In this document: piece after piece, positions 1-6,426 of the stretch
Layout: every line of letters starts with the position of its first letter
How positions within the stretch are numbered: the stretch's first letter is position 1
From: Treponema sp.
GTDB taxonomy: Bacteria; Spirochaetota; Spirochaetia; Treponematales; Breznakiellaceae
DNA: 9,487 nt
Assembly (NCBI GenBank): GCA_031264395.1
Contig: JAISEB010000299.1
Coordinates: forward strand, 1 to 9,487
Direction: 5' to 3'
The notes under the pieces: generated by a model
Database searches by the model: none
The model's input: the letters and a program-made list of their open reading frames with translations, nothing else
Told to the model about the DNA's origin: nothing
Made by a program: the position numbers and the translations under genes

Positions 1-302
1 GGGTCCTCGATTTTTCGCCGGGAAAACCCCGAATCCTCACGGCGGACCCCCTTTCCGGCCTTTACGCCTCCCCCTGCCTGGAATTTTCCCTCAGGATGAT
101 ACGGGGCGAAGGCGGGACCCGCGCCGAAGAAGGCCCGTCCATTACGGTGGTAACGGAAGGGGCCCCCCGGCTTTCCTCCGGGGAAATTCTTCCGGGGGGA
201 AACTCGATCTTTATTCCGGCGGGAAACACGGCGGACCTTGAAGGGGATTTTACCGCTTTCGCGGCGTCAATTCCGGCCCGGCCTGGGAGCGGGCACGAAT
301 AA
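1..302 (+). CDS. manA: mannose-6-phosphate isomerase, class I, C-terminal end (partial)
   Basis: The reading frame is open from base 3 and ends at TAA 300-302, giving about 99 C-terminal residues; the N-terminus and the zinc-binding catalytic cupin lie off the left edge. The visible part has the layout of the second cupin of type I phosphomannose isomerases: a short strand (LEFSLRMIRGE), then GPSITVVTEG, a GEILPGGNSIFIPAG turn-and-strand segment, and a final strand ending FAASIP. The family interconverts mannose-6-phosphate and fructose-6-phosphate in the cytoplasm, linking mannose use to glycolysis or supplying GDP-mannose. An internal ATG at base 96 is not believed to be the start, because the family-like sequence continues upstream of it. 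The stop overlaps the next gene's start (TAATG), so the two are probably one operon. The call rests on the C-terminal pattern alone; another cupin protein is possible. Confidence 0.72.
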   Translation, partial: VLDFSPGKPRILTADPLSGLYASPCLEFSLRMIRGEGGTRAEEGPSITVVTEGAPRLSSGEILPGGNSIFIPAGNTADLEGDFTAFAASIPARPGSGHE

Positions 303-769
303 TGCAGATCCTTGTCGACGCCGATTCCTGCCCCCGGGCGGCCCGCGCCCTGGTGCTCCGCGCCTCGGAAAGAACGGGGATACGGGCCGTATTTGCCGCC
401 AACCGCCCCATTCCCGGCATACGGGGAAAAACGGCGGTAATGGAGATCTGCCCCCCCGGCGAAGGGGCGGCGGACAACCGTATCGTGGAGCTTGCCAGCC
501 GGGGGGACCTCGCGGTAACAAGGGACATTCCCCTGGCGGCAAGGCTCGTGGAAGCGGGAGCGGCGGTAATAGACGACAGGGGCCGGGAATATACCCCCGG
601 CAACATACGGGAAAAACTTTCCCTGCGCAACATCAGCGTGGAATTTGCCCTGTCGGGCCTTGGGGCGGAACGGAACGCCGTCTACGGCAGAAAGGAACTC
701 AAAGCCATGTCGGACAGCCTTGACCGCGTTCTTTCCAGGCTGGCAAGGGGAAAACCCGCGCCCGGTTAA
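302..769 (+). CDS. UPF0178 / DUF188 (YaiI/YqxD) family protein
   Basis: 155 residues, the usual length for this family. The N-terminus reads MQILVDADSCP, the family hallmark (acidic D6 and D8, then C10-P11). It is followed by AADNRIVELASRGDLAVT-type sequence (residues 56-73), RDIPLAARLVEAGA (74-87), the DDRGREYTPGNI segment (91-102) and a C-terminal SLDRVL helix (139-144). Members are small cytoplasmic proteins with a PIN/NYN-nuclease-like fold and clustered acidic residues (here D6, D8, D58, D69, D75). No reaction is established, so a metal-dependent nuclease role is only an inference. The ATG at 302 overlaps the stop of the manA-like gene. A GGAG lies about 12 bases upstream, rather far for a ribosome site, so translational coupling is likely. 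The 3' end converges on the HD-GYP gene with only 17 bases between stops. Confidence 0.92.
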   Translation: MQILVDADSCPRAARALVLRASERTGIRAVFAANRPIPGIRGKTAVMEICPPGEGAADNRIVELASRGDLAVTRDIPLAARLVEAGAAVIDDRGREYTPGNIREKLSLRNISVEFALSGLGAERNAVYGRKELKAMSDSLDRVLSRLARGKPAPG

Positions 770-776
770 CCCGCGG
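751..776 (-). terminator. weak hairpin candidate after the HD-GYP gene
   Basis: Read on the minus strand just past the HD-GYP stop, CCGCG (772-776) can pair with CGCGG (756-760) across an 11-base loop, followed by GTTTT (755-751). The stem is only five GC pairs and the T-tract is four bases, so this is a weak candidate. It lies inside the 3' end of the convergent UPF0178 gene. There is no comparable T-tract on the plus strand. Confidence 0.22.
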
Positions 777-786
777 CCAAGCTTCC

Positions 787-2043
787 CTAATGGCCGGCTT
801 CCGGGTAGAGGCTCTGTATCTGCTTGATACTGGGAAGTATCTCGAAAAAAATGGACACGAGTTCGGGATCGAATTTCGTTCCCGACAGGTTTCTTATCTC
901 CGCGAGAACCTGTTCCTCGTCCCAGGGCTCCTTGTACACCCGTTTTGAGCACAGGGCGTCGAACACGTCGGCAACGGCAACGATACGGCCCGTAAGGGGA
1001 ATTTCTTCCCCCTTCCTCCTCAGCAGTTTTCCGTCCGGGCCGGTCTTGAGAGGCGCTTCGGTATAGGGATCCACCCAGCCCGGATAGCCCGTGCCGTCCC
1101 AGTTTTCATGATGGGTAAGGGCTATGTCCCCTGCTATGTTGTCGATGGGGTCCTGGGGGTCCTCAAAGAGCTGCGCCCCGTACAGGGTATGACGCTGCAT
1201 GATGAGGTACTCCTCGGGGGTAAAGCTGGCGGGTTTCTTCAAGATAACATCCGATATGGCAACTTTTCCCACATCGTGAAGCATGGCCGCTATTCTAAGC
1301 GTGTCCCGGAATTTTTCACGTTCAATCTCGGGCACGCCGTGATGGTAGGCCCAGCGGTCGTAGATCTCGACGGCGTAACCGGCGACGCGGTTGACGTGGG
1401 TGCCCGTTTCCTTGGGGTCCCGGAGTTCCGACATCTTGATCATGCGCAGTATCATGGCCCTGGTAACGTAGGCCCGCTGCAGCGCCACCGTGGCGTTGGC
1501 CGCGAAATGGGTGATAAGAAATTCGTCGTCGGAGGAAAAAGGAACGGTCTTCCCCGTTTTATTCTTCGCGTTAATCACCTGAATGACCCCAAGCAGGCGG
1601 CCGTCGGCGGTGACAAGGGGAATGGTCAGGGTGGACGTGGTCTTGTAGCCGGAAATCCTGTCAAAGGACTGGTTAAAGGAATAAGGAGCGTTGCCGGGAA
1701 TGTTGTACATGTCGGCGATGTTTATCAGCGTCTTGGTCAGCGCGCAGTACCCGGAAATCGATTTTTCATCAATAGCAACGGAGAATACCGAATAGATCAT
1801 CTTCTGTCCCTTGGGCAGTTTTTTCTGAACGGTATTATTTTGGGCGTACTTTATGACCAGCTTGCTGGTCTGCACATTATCTTCAATCTGATTTTCTTTT
1901 ACGTAAATGGAACCGGCGTCGGCGTGAACCACGTTCCTGGCTTCAAGGAGTATCCGTTCCAAAAGAAGATCAAGGTCCTGAATCTGATTCAGTTCCGAAT
2001 CGATGCGTATGATAGATTTGAAATCGGTTTTTTCCCCGGCCAT
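787..2043 (-). CDS. GAF + HD-GYP domain protein, probable c-di-GMP phosphodiesterase
   Basis: 418 residues, with no signal peptide or membrane segment, so cytoplasmic. Residues about 20-190 form a GAF-type sensor domain (ADAGSIYV near 41-48; TLTIPLVTADGRLLGVIQV at 138-156). A helix follows and leads into the HD-GYP domain (about 195-418): H216 in ETGTHVNRV, the metal-binding H256-D257 in HDVGK, H285, the HHENWDGTGYPG signature at 311-322, and VAVADVFDAL at 355-364. All the diagnostic metal ligands and the GYP triad are present, so an active cyclic-di-GMP (or cGAMP) phosphodiesterase controlled by a GAF ligand is expected. Residues about 322-343 insert some 20 amino acids between GYP and the KGEEIPL motif that usually follows within a few residues. 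The ATG at 2043 is preceded by AAAAGGGG about five bases upstream. The gene is separated from the upstream operon by a terminator and a 5' leader, so it is probably transcribed alone. Confidence 0.93.
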   Translation of the reverse strand: MAGEKTDFKSIIRIDSELNQIQDLDLLLERILLEARNVVHADAGSIYVKENQIEDNVQTSKLVIKYAQNNTVQKKLPKGQKMIYSVFSVAIDEKSISGYCALTKTLINIADMYNIPGNAPYSFNQSFDRISGYKTTSTLTIPLVTADGRLLGVIQVINAKNKTGKTVPFSSDDEFLITHFAANATVALQRAYVTRAMILRMIKMSELRDPKETGTHVNRVAGYAVEIYDRWAYHHGVPEIEREKFRDTLRIAAMLHDVGKVAISDVILKKPASFTPEEYLIMQRHTLYGAQLFEDPQDPIDNIAGDIALTHHENWDGTGYPGWVDPYTEAPLKTGPDGKLLRRKGEEIPLTGRIVAVADVFDALCSKRVYKEPWDEEQVLAEIRNLSGTKFDPELVSIFFEILPSIKQIQSLYPEAGH

Positions 2044-2148
2044 AAAACCCCTTTTCTCTTATTGCGGCGAACATTGTTCAATATTTCAAGGTACCGAACA
2101 ATTCTATTCTACAACAAAACCGTCATGGGGAACAAGCGTCACGGCGGA

Positions 2149-2177
2149 ATTATACAACGGGCGTAAGGAAAAAACAA
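2149..2177 (-). promoter_or_regulatory. candidate sigma-70-type promoter for the HD-GYP gene
   Basis: On the minus strand there is a perfect TATAAT -10 box (2154-2149), a 17-base spacer and TTGTTT (2177-2172) as a -35 box matching three of six consensus bases. The predicted start near 2142 would give a leader of about 100 bases. The -35 box lies inside the T-tract of the upstream operon's terminator. A second, weaker option is TTGTTC (2135-2130), an 18-base spacer and TAGAAT (2111-2106). No riboswitch or clear operator was seen in the leader. Confidence 0.4.
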
Positions 2178-2210
2178 AAAAACACCCCGGGGAAAGGAGT
2201 AACCCCGGGG
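2171..2210 (-). terminator. strong rho-independent terminator ending the eight-gene run
   Basis: On the minus strand, CCCCGGGG (2210-2203), a ten-base loop and CCCCGGGG (2192-2185) form an eight-pair all-GC stem, extendable by G-T pairs. It is followed by GTG and a run of seven T (2182-2176), then G and four more T. The matching side on the plus strand is A-rich, so the terminator works only for minus-strand transcription. It sits about 65 bases past the stop of the 87-residue gene and marks the operon end. Confidence 0.88.
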
Positions 2211-2275
2211 CAGAAACACAAAAAAGGAAGAAGTATGAACCTTTTATTATATCAACAACGGCGGCGGGGAAAAGG

Positions 2276-2539
2276 TTACACGGAGGATGATAATTCGGCC
2301 TTCCATCCGGCGATAAAATGTTCATGGGCCGCTATGGTGGCCGCCATGACGACATCCTGAAGATCCCCCCGGCCCGCCCAGTCGCCGCCGTCAAGGACAT
2401 ACAGGTGCCGCAAGACGCCTTCAATATCCTGTACCGTACAGGACGGATCGGATTCCCGGCGGCGGCAAAGGCCCCTCAGCTCCCCCTCAAAAGTTTCCGT
2501 GTAGGTCCTTTCGCGCCAGTCTACGGAAGCGCCTGTCAC
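2276..2539 (-). CDS. small conserved-looking hypothetical protein (87 aa), GTG start
   Basis: No family is recognised. The best start is GTG at 2539-2537, which overlaps the upstream gene's TGA as GTGA and has GGAG eight bases before it. Starting further upstream at an ATG (2620) would read 81 bases back through the end of the previous gene and give a low-complexity N-terminus, so it is not believed. The protein (MTGASVDWRERTY...) is soluble and mixed in charge, with a cysteine pair (C25, C34), a predicted helix QDIEGVLRHLYV (37-48), GGDWAGRGDLQD (51-62) and a helical C-terminus VVMAATIAAHEHFIAGWK (63-80). It lacks a signal peptide or membrane segment. It is the last gene before the terminator. 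Its base composition and coupling to its neighbour argue that it is real; its function is unknown. Confidence 0.7.
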   Translation of the reverse strand: MTGASVDWRERTYTETFEGELRGLCRRRESDPSCTVQDIEGVLRHLYVLDGGDWAGRGDLQDVVMAATIAAHEHFIAGWKAELSSSV

Positions 2540-3561
2540 CGGGAGGGCTCCGTATAGACAATGTCCCGTACCGTTTCCGTCCTTGAAACGGGGACAAGAA
2601 GCCCGAAGGCTTCCTCCCAAACGGTTTCCCCCCGAATCCGCCAGTTTCCCCTTTCGTCCGTAACGTAATCGCAGCGGAAATCCGCCCCGTCCCCGTGCAT
2701 CCTCACCAAAAAGCCGTTTTCATCCCACTGGAGGCTGAGACGCGCGGGAGCGTCCGTTCCGGCGGCCCCGGTATCCCCGGTGTCCCCGGCAGTCTCGGAC
2801 GGGGCGGCGTCCCCGGAATCAAGCTCCCAGTAAACGGGACGGTCCCGGTAATAAACGGCGGACGAAGCGCCGGTAACGGCAAAACCTCCCGCGCCGGAAC
2901 CTTCGGCCCGGCGCTTTTCGGCAAAGGAAACGCGGCCGCCGCTTTCGAAACGGTACGTCTCAAGGGACGTTCCTGTCTCGTCACGCATTTCAACCGAAAG
3001 GACGCGGCCTTCACGGACGGCGGTTTTCGCGTAAGCCAGCGCGCGGCCTTCCCCGTCGTACCAGGTTTCCGAAACACCGTCCGCCGAATCTTTAAGGATC
3101 ACAAAATAGAAAACGCCGTTCCCGCTTACCCTGACAAGGCTTTCCGGTCCGGGGCCAAAAAAACCTGGGGGAAATTCGGCCGTCCAGAGGCCCTCCCCGC
3201 CAGAGTCCGCGGCAAGGCGGAGAATTTCACCTTCGCCGCCGTACTCAACCGTGACCATCGCAAGCCCGGCCGAAAGACCCGGACCGCCCAAGGGCCGTGG
3301 AAATTCAAGAAGCCTGTTTTCCTCGTCCCGGCGCACGCGGTACTCACGCCCGCCTGAACGGAGGGTCACAAGAGACGCGCCGCCGCGCGGGGTAAAGGCG
3401 TCGGGAGGAATTTCCCGGGGCCAGAGGGGATTCCAGAGGATCTCCCCGCCTCTAATGGTTTCAAGAAGCGGGGCAATAACAAAGGGAACGCCTTCCGCCA
3501 TGACCGGAACGCCCGCGAATGAGGGAAGCAGGAACAAAACGGCAAAAGGCCCGAACTTCAT
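2536..3561 (-). CDS. secreted protein of unknown function (341 aa)
   Basis: Not a recognised family. Residues 1-22 look like a Sec signal peptide (Lys2, hydrophobic FAVLFLLPSFAGVPVMA, likely cut after VMA). There is no lipobox cysteine, so a periplasmic or exported soluble protein is expected. The mature part is beta-rich, with repeated short strand-turn units rich in Y/W, D and G: ETWYDGEGRALAYAKT (165-180), SLETYRFESGGRVSF (199-213), LSLQWDENGFLVRM (275-288) and CDYVTDERGNWRIR (297-310). These resemble the loose YD-type units of cell-surface proteins without being a clear RHS match. A Gly/Ala/Asp/Thr-rich stretch at about 249-272 is probably a flexible linker. It ends with RTETVRDIVYTEPSR. 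The ATG at 3561 has AGGAG about seven bases upstream, lying within the end of the ligase gene, with only three bases between genes; its own stop overlaps the next start. Co-transcription with lipA is clear, but a link to lipoylation is not. Confidence 0.74.
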   Translation of the reverse strand: MKFGPFAVLFLLPSFAGVPVMAEGVPFVIAPLLETIRGGEILWNPLWPREIPPDAFTPRGGASLVTLRSGGREYRVRRDEENRLLEFPRPLGGPGLSAGLAMVTVEYGGEGEILRLAADSGGEGLWTAEFPPGFFGPGPESLVRVSGNGVFYFVILKDSADGVSETWYDGEGRALAYAKTAVREGRVLSVEMRDETGTSLETYRFESGGRVSFAEKRRAEGSGAGGFAVTGASSAVYYRDRPVYWELDSGDAAPSETAGDTGDTGAAGTDAPARLSLQWDENGFLVRMHGDGADFRCDYVTDERGNWRIRGETVWEEAFGLLVPVSRTETVRDIVYTEPSR

Positions 3562-3564
3562 GTC

Positions 3565-4302
3565 TTAACTCCTGTTAATAAATCCGGGAGAGGCAAAACG
3601 TTCGCGGGCAAGAACGCGGGCCCGTTCATCCTCTTCCGCCGTTGGGGAACAGGGGGAAACAGGGGACGATCCGCCCGTTTCCGAGGTATACTCAAGGGAA
3701 AGCCGCCGCCTGAAACCTTCGGTGAGGGCTTCCTCCGCCTCCTCAAAGGAAACGGGCCTGTCCAAAACGGCGCGAAGGCCCGTTACTTTGGAGGCGGAAA
3801 CGCCGAGCAGTTCCCGCATCAAACCGGGATCGGTATCCAAAAGAACCGTACCGTGCTGAAGAAGCGTGTCCCCCCGGCGTATTTGAGCGTTACCCGATAT
3901 TTTTTTTTCTCCCGCGTAAATATCGTTGACCGGCTTGAAGCGGGAAGAGACCCCCAAAATGGAAAGCCCTTCCATGACGGCCCCGCATATCAGTTCAAAC
4001 GACGGAAGGACGCACGGAGGGGGGAAAATAACGCTGTAGGTAATTTCAGCCTGATGAAAAACCGCGCCGCCGCCCGAAAGCCGGCGCACAATGTCCACGC
4101 CCCTCTTTTCGCACGCGCCGAGGTTAACCACTTCGGAAATCTTCTGGAAATAACCTATGGAAACCGCAGGAGGCTCCCATCCGTAAAAACGGAGAACGGG
4201 AAGGCCGCCCTCGCGGGCGCTCTCAAGCAGCGCCTCATCAAGGCCCATGTTGTAAAAAGCGCCGGCGCGGCCCGTGCGGACGAGCCTAATCTTCAGCGGC
4301 AT
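3565..4302 (-). CDS. lplA: lipoate-protein ligase A-type protein (single domain)
   Basis: 245 residues of the biotin/lipoate A/B ligase fold, which attaches lipoate or octanoate to the conserved lysine of E2 and GcvH proteins in the cytoplasm. Visible motifs: FYNMGLDEALLE (16-27), RFYGWEPPAVSIGYFQ (38-53), VRRLSGGGAVFHQAEITYSV (72-91, acyl-adenylate binding), NDIYAGEKKISGNAQ (126-140, with the catalytic-type lysine at K133/K134) and LLQHGTVLLDTD (147-158). Length and tail (about 223-245, EEDERARVLARERFAS) resemble the single-domain LipM group, and the separate C-terminal domain of E. coli LplA is absent. No cysteine occupies the place where LipM has its catalytic one: the region reads SSRFKPVND. 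I therefore favour ligase chemistry over octanoyl transfer, without certainty. The ATG at 4302 is preferred to one at 4407 because the domain starts there and GAGGA lies nine bases upstream. It overlaps lipA by 17 bases, indicating translational coupling. Confidence 0.87.
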   Translation of the reverse strand: MPLKIRLVRTGRAGAFYNMGLDEALLESAREGGLPVLRFYGWEPPAVSIGYFQKISEVVNLGACEKRGVDIVRRLSGGGAVFHQAEITYSVIFPPPCVLPSFELICGAVMEGLSILGVSSRFKPVNDIYAGEKKISGNAQIRRGDTLLQHGTVLLDTDPGLMRELLGVSASKVTGLRAVLDRPVSFEEAEEALTEGFRRRLSLEYTSETGGSSPVSPCSPTAEEDERARVLARERFASPGFINRS

Positions 4303-5164
4303 GGTAGCTTGTCCTCGCGAAAGGGGCGGATACGATGCGGGAAAACCCCCTCGCGCGGGCCTCTTCGGCGTAACAGTCGAAGGTATCGGGGTGAAGGTAC
4401 TCAACAACGGGGATCTGCCCTTTCCCCGGCCGCAGGTACTGGCCCATCACCAGAGAGTCAACCCCGGCTTCCCTGAGTTCATCCATGGCGGCAAGCACCT
4501 CTTCCTTCTTTTCACCAAGCCCCAAAAGCAGGCTCGATTTGGTCACGGGTATTCCCGCCTCTTTTGCCGCCTTCAGGGTTTCAAGGCTTCCGTCAAAAGA
4601 GGCCCTGCCGTCCCGTATATGCTGAAGGGAACGGACCGTCTCGACATTGTGGGCAAGCACGTCGGGAAAGGCGGCGGACATGACGGCAAATTCGCCGCGG
4701 CGGTAATCGGGGACAAGAGCCTCCACTTTGACGCCGGGAATACGCCTCCTCAGCGCCGCCGCCGCCGCCGCGTAACAGGAGGCCCCCCTGTCGTCAAGAT
4801 CGTCCCTGTCCACCGAGGTAAGCACCACATAACGGAGGCGGAGTTCCCCGGCCGCCGCCGCGACGGCGTCCGCCTCGTCCGCCCGCAGCGGCTCCCCGGT
4901 CTTCCCCGAGGCAACGGCGCAGAAACGGCAGGAACGCGTACAGATCCTTCCCATCAGCATAAAGGCCGCCGTTCCGCTTCCCCAGCATTCGCCCCGGTTG
5001 GGGCATTGCGCCTCGCCGCAGACCGTATGCAGGCAAAAGCGCCCGAGGATCTCCTCCAGCTTCGCGCCGGAATCCCCCCAAGACGCGGGCCGCCGTATCC
5101 AGAGGGGCTTTTCGCGTTCCTGCGTTCTTGATTCGGGGGATGTTACGCATGCCGGCTTTTCCAT
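4286..5164 (-). CDS. lipA: lipoyl synthase (radical SAM)
   Basis: 292 residues, normal for LipA. It inserts two sulfurs into an octanoyl group carried on E2 or GcvH domains, using S-adenosylmethionine and two [4Fe-4S] clusters. The auxiliary-cluster cysteines are C49, C54 and C60 (CGEAQCPNRGECW). The radical-SAM cluster cysteines are C75, C79 and C82 (CTRSCRFC). The C-terminal APFARTSYHA (280-289) carries the conserved serine (S286) that ligates the auxiliary cluster; the usual first Ser of RSSY is Thr here, a mild change. Other family segments present are RYVVLTSVDRDDLDDRGA (111-128), AHNVETV (171-177), TKSSLLLGLGE (208-218) and MGQYLRP (240-246). The ATG at 5164 follows a GGAG about nine bases upstream, placed in the last codons of the DUF4105 gene, which ends five bases before. 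No lipB gene is in the window; the adjacent ligase is the only visible source of acylated substrate. Confidence 0.97.
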   Translation of the reverse strand: MEKPACVTSPESRTQEREKPLWIRRPASWGDSGAKLEEILGRFCLHTVCGEAQCPNRGECWGSGTAAFMLMGRICTRSCRFCAVASGKTGEPLRADEADAVAAAAGELRLRYVVLTSVDRDDLDDRGASCYAAAAAALRRRIPGVKVEALVPDYRRGEFAVMSAAFPDVLAHNVETVRSLQHIRDGRASFDGSLETLKAAKEAGIPVTKSSLLLGLGEKKEEVLAAMDELREAGVDSLVMGQYLRPGKGQIPVVEYLHPDTFDCYAEEARARGFSRIVSAPFARTSYHAAED

Positions 5165-5169
5165 CTTCG

Positions 5170-6426
5170 CTACTCCCTCTGCGGCGTAAAACTCAGCGCC
5201 AGAACTATGGGAAGAAGCAGAAGCTGATCCGTTATATTGTCCTGATAAAAAGCGGGAAGGAGCTTGATCAGCATGGACACGGCAAGTCCAGCGAGGCTGA
5301 CGCGCCAGAGCAGGGTGAGCAGCCTTCCCGGCGGTATCTTTTTTTTCCCGCCCGAGGCGTACATGATTCCCAGCGGGACAGCGGCGAGCAGAAGAGGGTT
5401 AACAAAGAGGAGGTTGCTGTTGTGAAAGGTATAGTCGTGGTTGGTAAAAAAGGTCATGAAGAAAAGAACCAGCCCCACCCCGCCGAAGAAAAGCCCCAAA
5501 AGACTCTGGCTTGCGCCAAGGAGAAGCCTTCCCGCGCGGGGACGTTTTACCCGCACAAAGGAAAAGAAGAGAAGGAGGATTGCCGCCGCCGTGCCCGTGA
5601 CAAGAGCGGCGGGCCACCGTCTGGGAGGGGCGTCAAGAACGGCGGGCCTGTTTTTGGCCCGGTAGATAAACTCAACACCGGAAACCAGCTTGCGCTCCGT
5701 TCCCGACGGATCGGTGTAGTAAAATTCGTCAATCCGCTTCCCAAGTTCCGAGGGAAGAAACATGTCGTCCCACACGGTAATGGGAACGTCAATGGTTTGT
5801 CCCATAAGGAAATTAAGCAGCCAGTCCATGAAGGGTGAAAACCATGTGTGGCGGACCACATGCTGACGCAGGGTAAAACGGCCCGGCTCGTTTCCGTATT
5901 TTTCCCCGAACTGGCCTTCTACCGCCATGTCGATAATGTCCCTCACAGGATGCGAACAGTTCTTCCTGAAATGATGGTACAGATAGTCCCGGTTTTCGGG
6001 GAGCACGTTGTTTTCCGCGAAGCGCCGCACTTCCTCCCGTTTTTCCGGGGGAAGATCCAGCGTGTAAACGGTCACGTCCCGGTTGGTGCGTATGTAACCC
6101 GCGATGTTGGCCCAGGAAGGAGAAACGCCGCAGCTGTAAAGCAGCCGCCCCAACGCGAAATTCAGAAAAAACCGCTCGTTCTCAAAAGAGAAAAGCCCGT
6201 AGTCGTAAAAATTGCTCCGGCCGGTTTTTGTGTCGTCTATGATAAGGGCGATATGGCCCCACCAGAAGTAGAGTTCGTCCCCGGGCCCCATAACGGCTAT
6301 CCGTATGACAAGGTTGTCGCCGGGGCGGCCGGTTTCGTTTTGAGCGGGAAGAAAGGCGGCCAAAAAGAGGAGCGTGCATGCAAGAAAAAGAACCTTCTTC
6401 AACGGAAACATCCCGGCCGTGTTCAT
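5170..6426 (-). CDS. Lnb/DUF4105 periplasmic-domain protein with C-terminal membrane helices
   Basis: 418 residues. Residues 1-28 form a signal peptide or N-terminal anchor (KKVLFLACTLLFLAAFLPAQ). Residues about 38-255 match the Lnb N-terminal periplasmic domain (DUF4105): WGHIALIIDD (56-65), NFYDYGLFSFENERF (72-86), GRLLYSCG (93-100) and KNCSHPVRDIID (155-166). The second half has several membrane helices (about 271-290, 302-327, 340-357, 368-389, 399-413), with the HDYTFHNSNLLFVNPLLL segment (330-347) between two of them, a pattern seen in this family. The role is unknown. The His (H58) followed about 100 residues later by Asn-Cys (N156-C157) recalls circularly permuted papain-like folds, so a hydrolase or acyltransferase acting outside the membrane is conceivable. 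The ATG at 6426 overlaps the stop of the MFS gene (ATGA); no good Shine-Dalgarno is seen, so coupling is assumed. A second Met six codons in is an alternative start. Confidence 0.82.
   Translation of the reverse strand: MNTAGMFPLKKVLFLACTLLFLAAFLPAQNETGRPGDNLVIRIAVMGPGDELYFWWGHIALIIDDTKTGRSNFYDYGLFSFENERFFLNFALGRLLYSCGVSPSWANIAGYIRTNRDVTVYTLDLPPEKREEVRRFAENNVLPENRDYLYHHFRKNCSHPVRDIIDMAVEGQFGEKYGNEPGRFTLRQHVVRHTWFSPFMDWLLNFLMGQTIDVPITVWDDMFLPSELGKRIDEFYYTDPSGTERKLVSGVEFIYRAKNRPAVLDAPPRRWPAALVTGTAAAILLLFFSFVRVKRPRAGRLLLGASQSLLGLFFGGVGLVLFFMTFFTNHDYTFHNSNLLFVNPLLLAAVPLGIMYASGGKKKIPPGRLLTLLWRVSLAGLAVSMLIKLLPAFYQDNITDQLLLLPIVLALSFTPQRE

Noticed and set aside
764..771. GGTTAACC palindrome between the convergent genes
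   Set aside because: A single eight-base palindrome with no second copy or flanking symmetry; too little to call an operator or attachment site.
1108..2166. A 352-codon plus-strand open frame opposite the HD-GYP gene
   Set aside because: It is fully antisense to a gene with intact catalytic motifs, has no recognisable domain and no ribosome site, and long antisense frames are expected at this GC content.
2246..2251. A second minus-strand TATAAT between the 87-residue gene and the terminator
   Set aside because: The -35 position at 17 bases reads CTTTTC, a poor match, and any transcript would hit the terminator within about 50 bases, so no product is evident.
2235..2360. A 41-codon plus-strand frame starting ATG at 2235, with AGGAAG just upstream
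   Set aside because: It runs antisense into the 87-residue gene, has no promoter of note, and its sequence looks random; a chance purine-rich stretch explains the apparent ribosome site.
4743..4775. GCC-repeat tract (cgccgccgccgccgc) inside lipA
   Set aside because: It encodes the alanine run in LipA (about residues 130-138) and is explained by GC-rich codon use in a helix, not by a separate repeat element.
4274..5131. A 285-codon plus-strand open frame opposite lipA
   Set aside because: It mirrors the lipA coding pattern and gives a composition rich in Arg, Gly and Pro with no domain; lipA on the other strand has every cluster cysteine.
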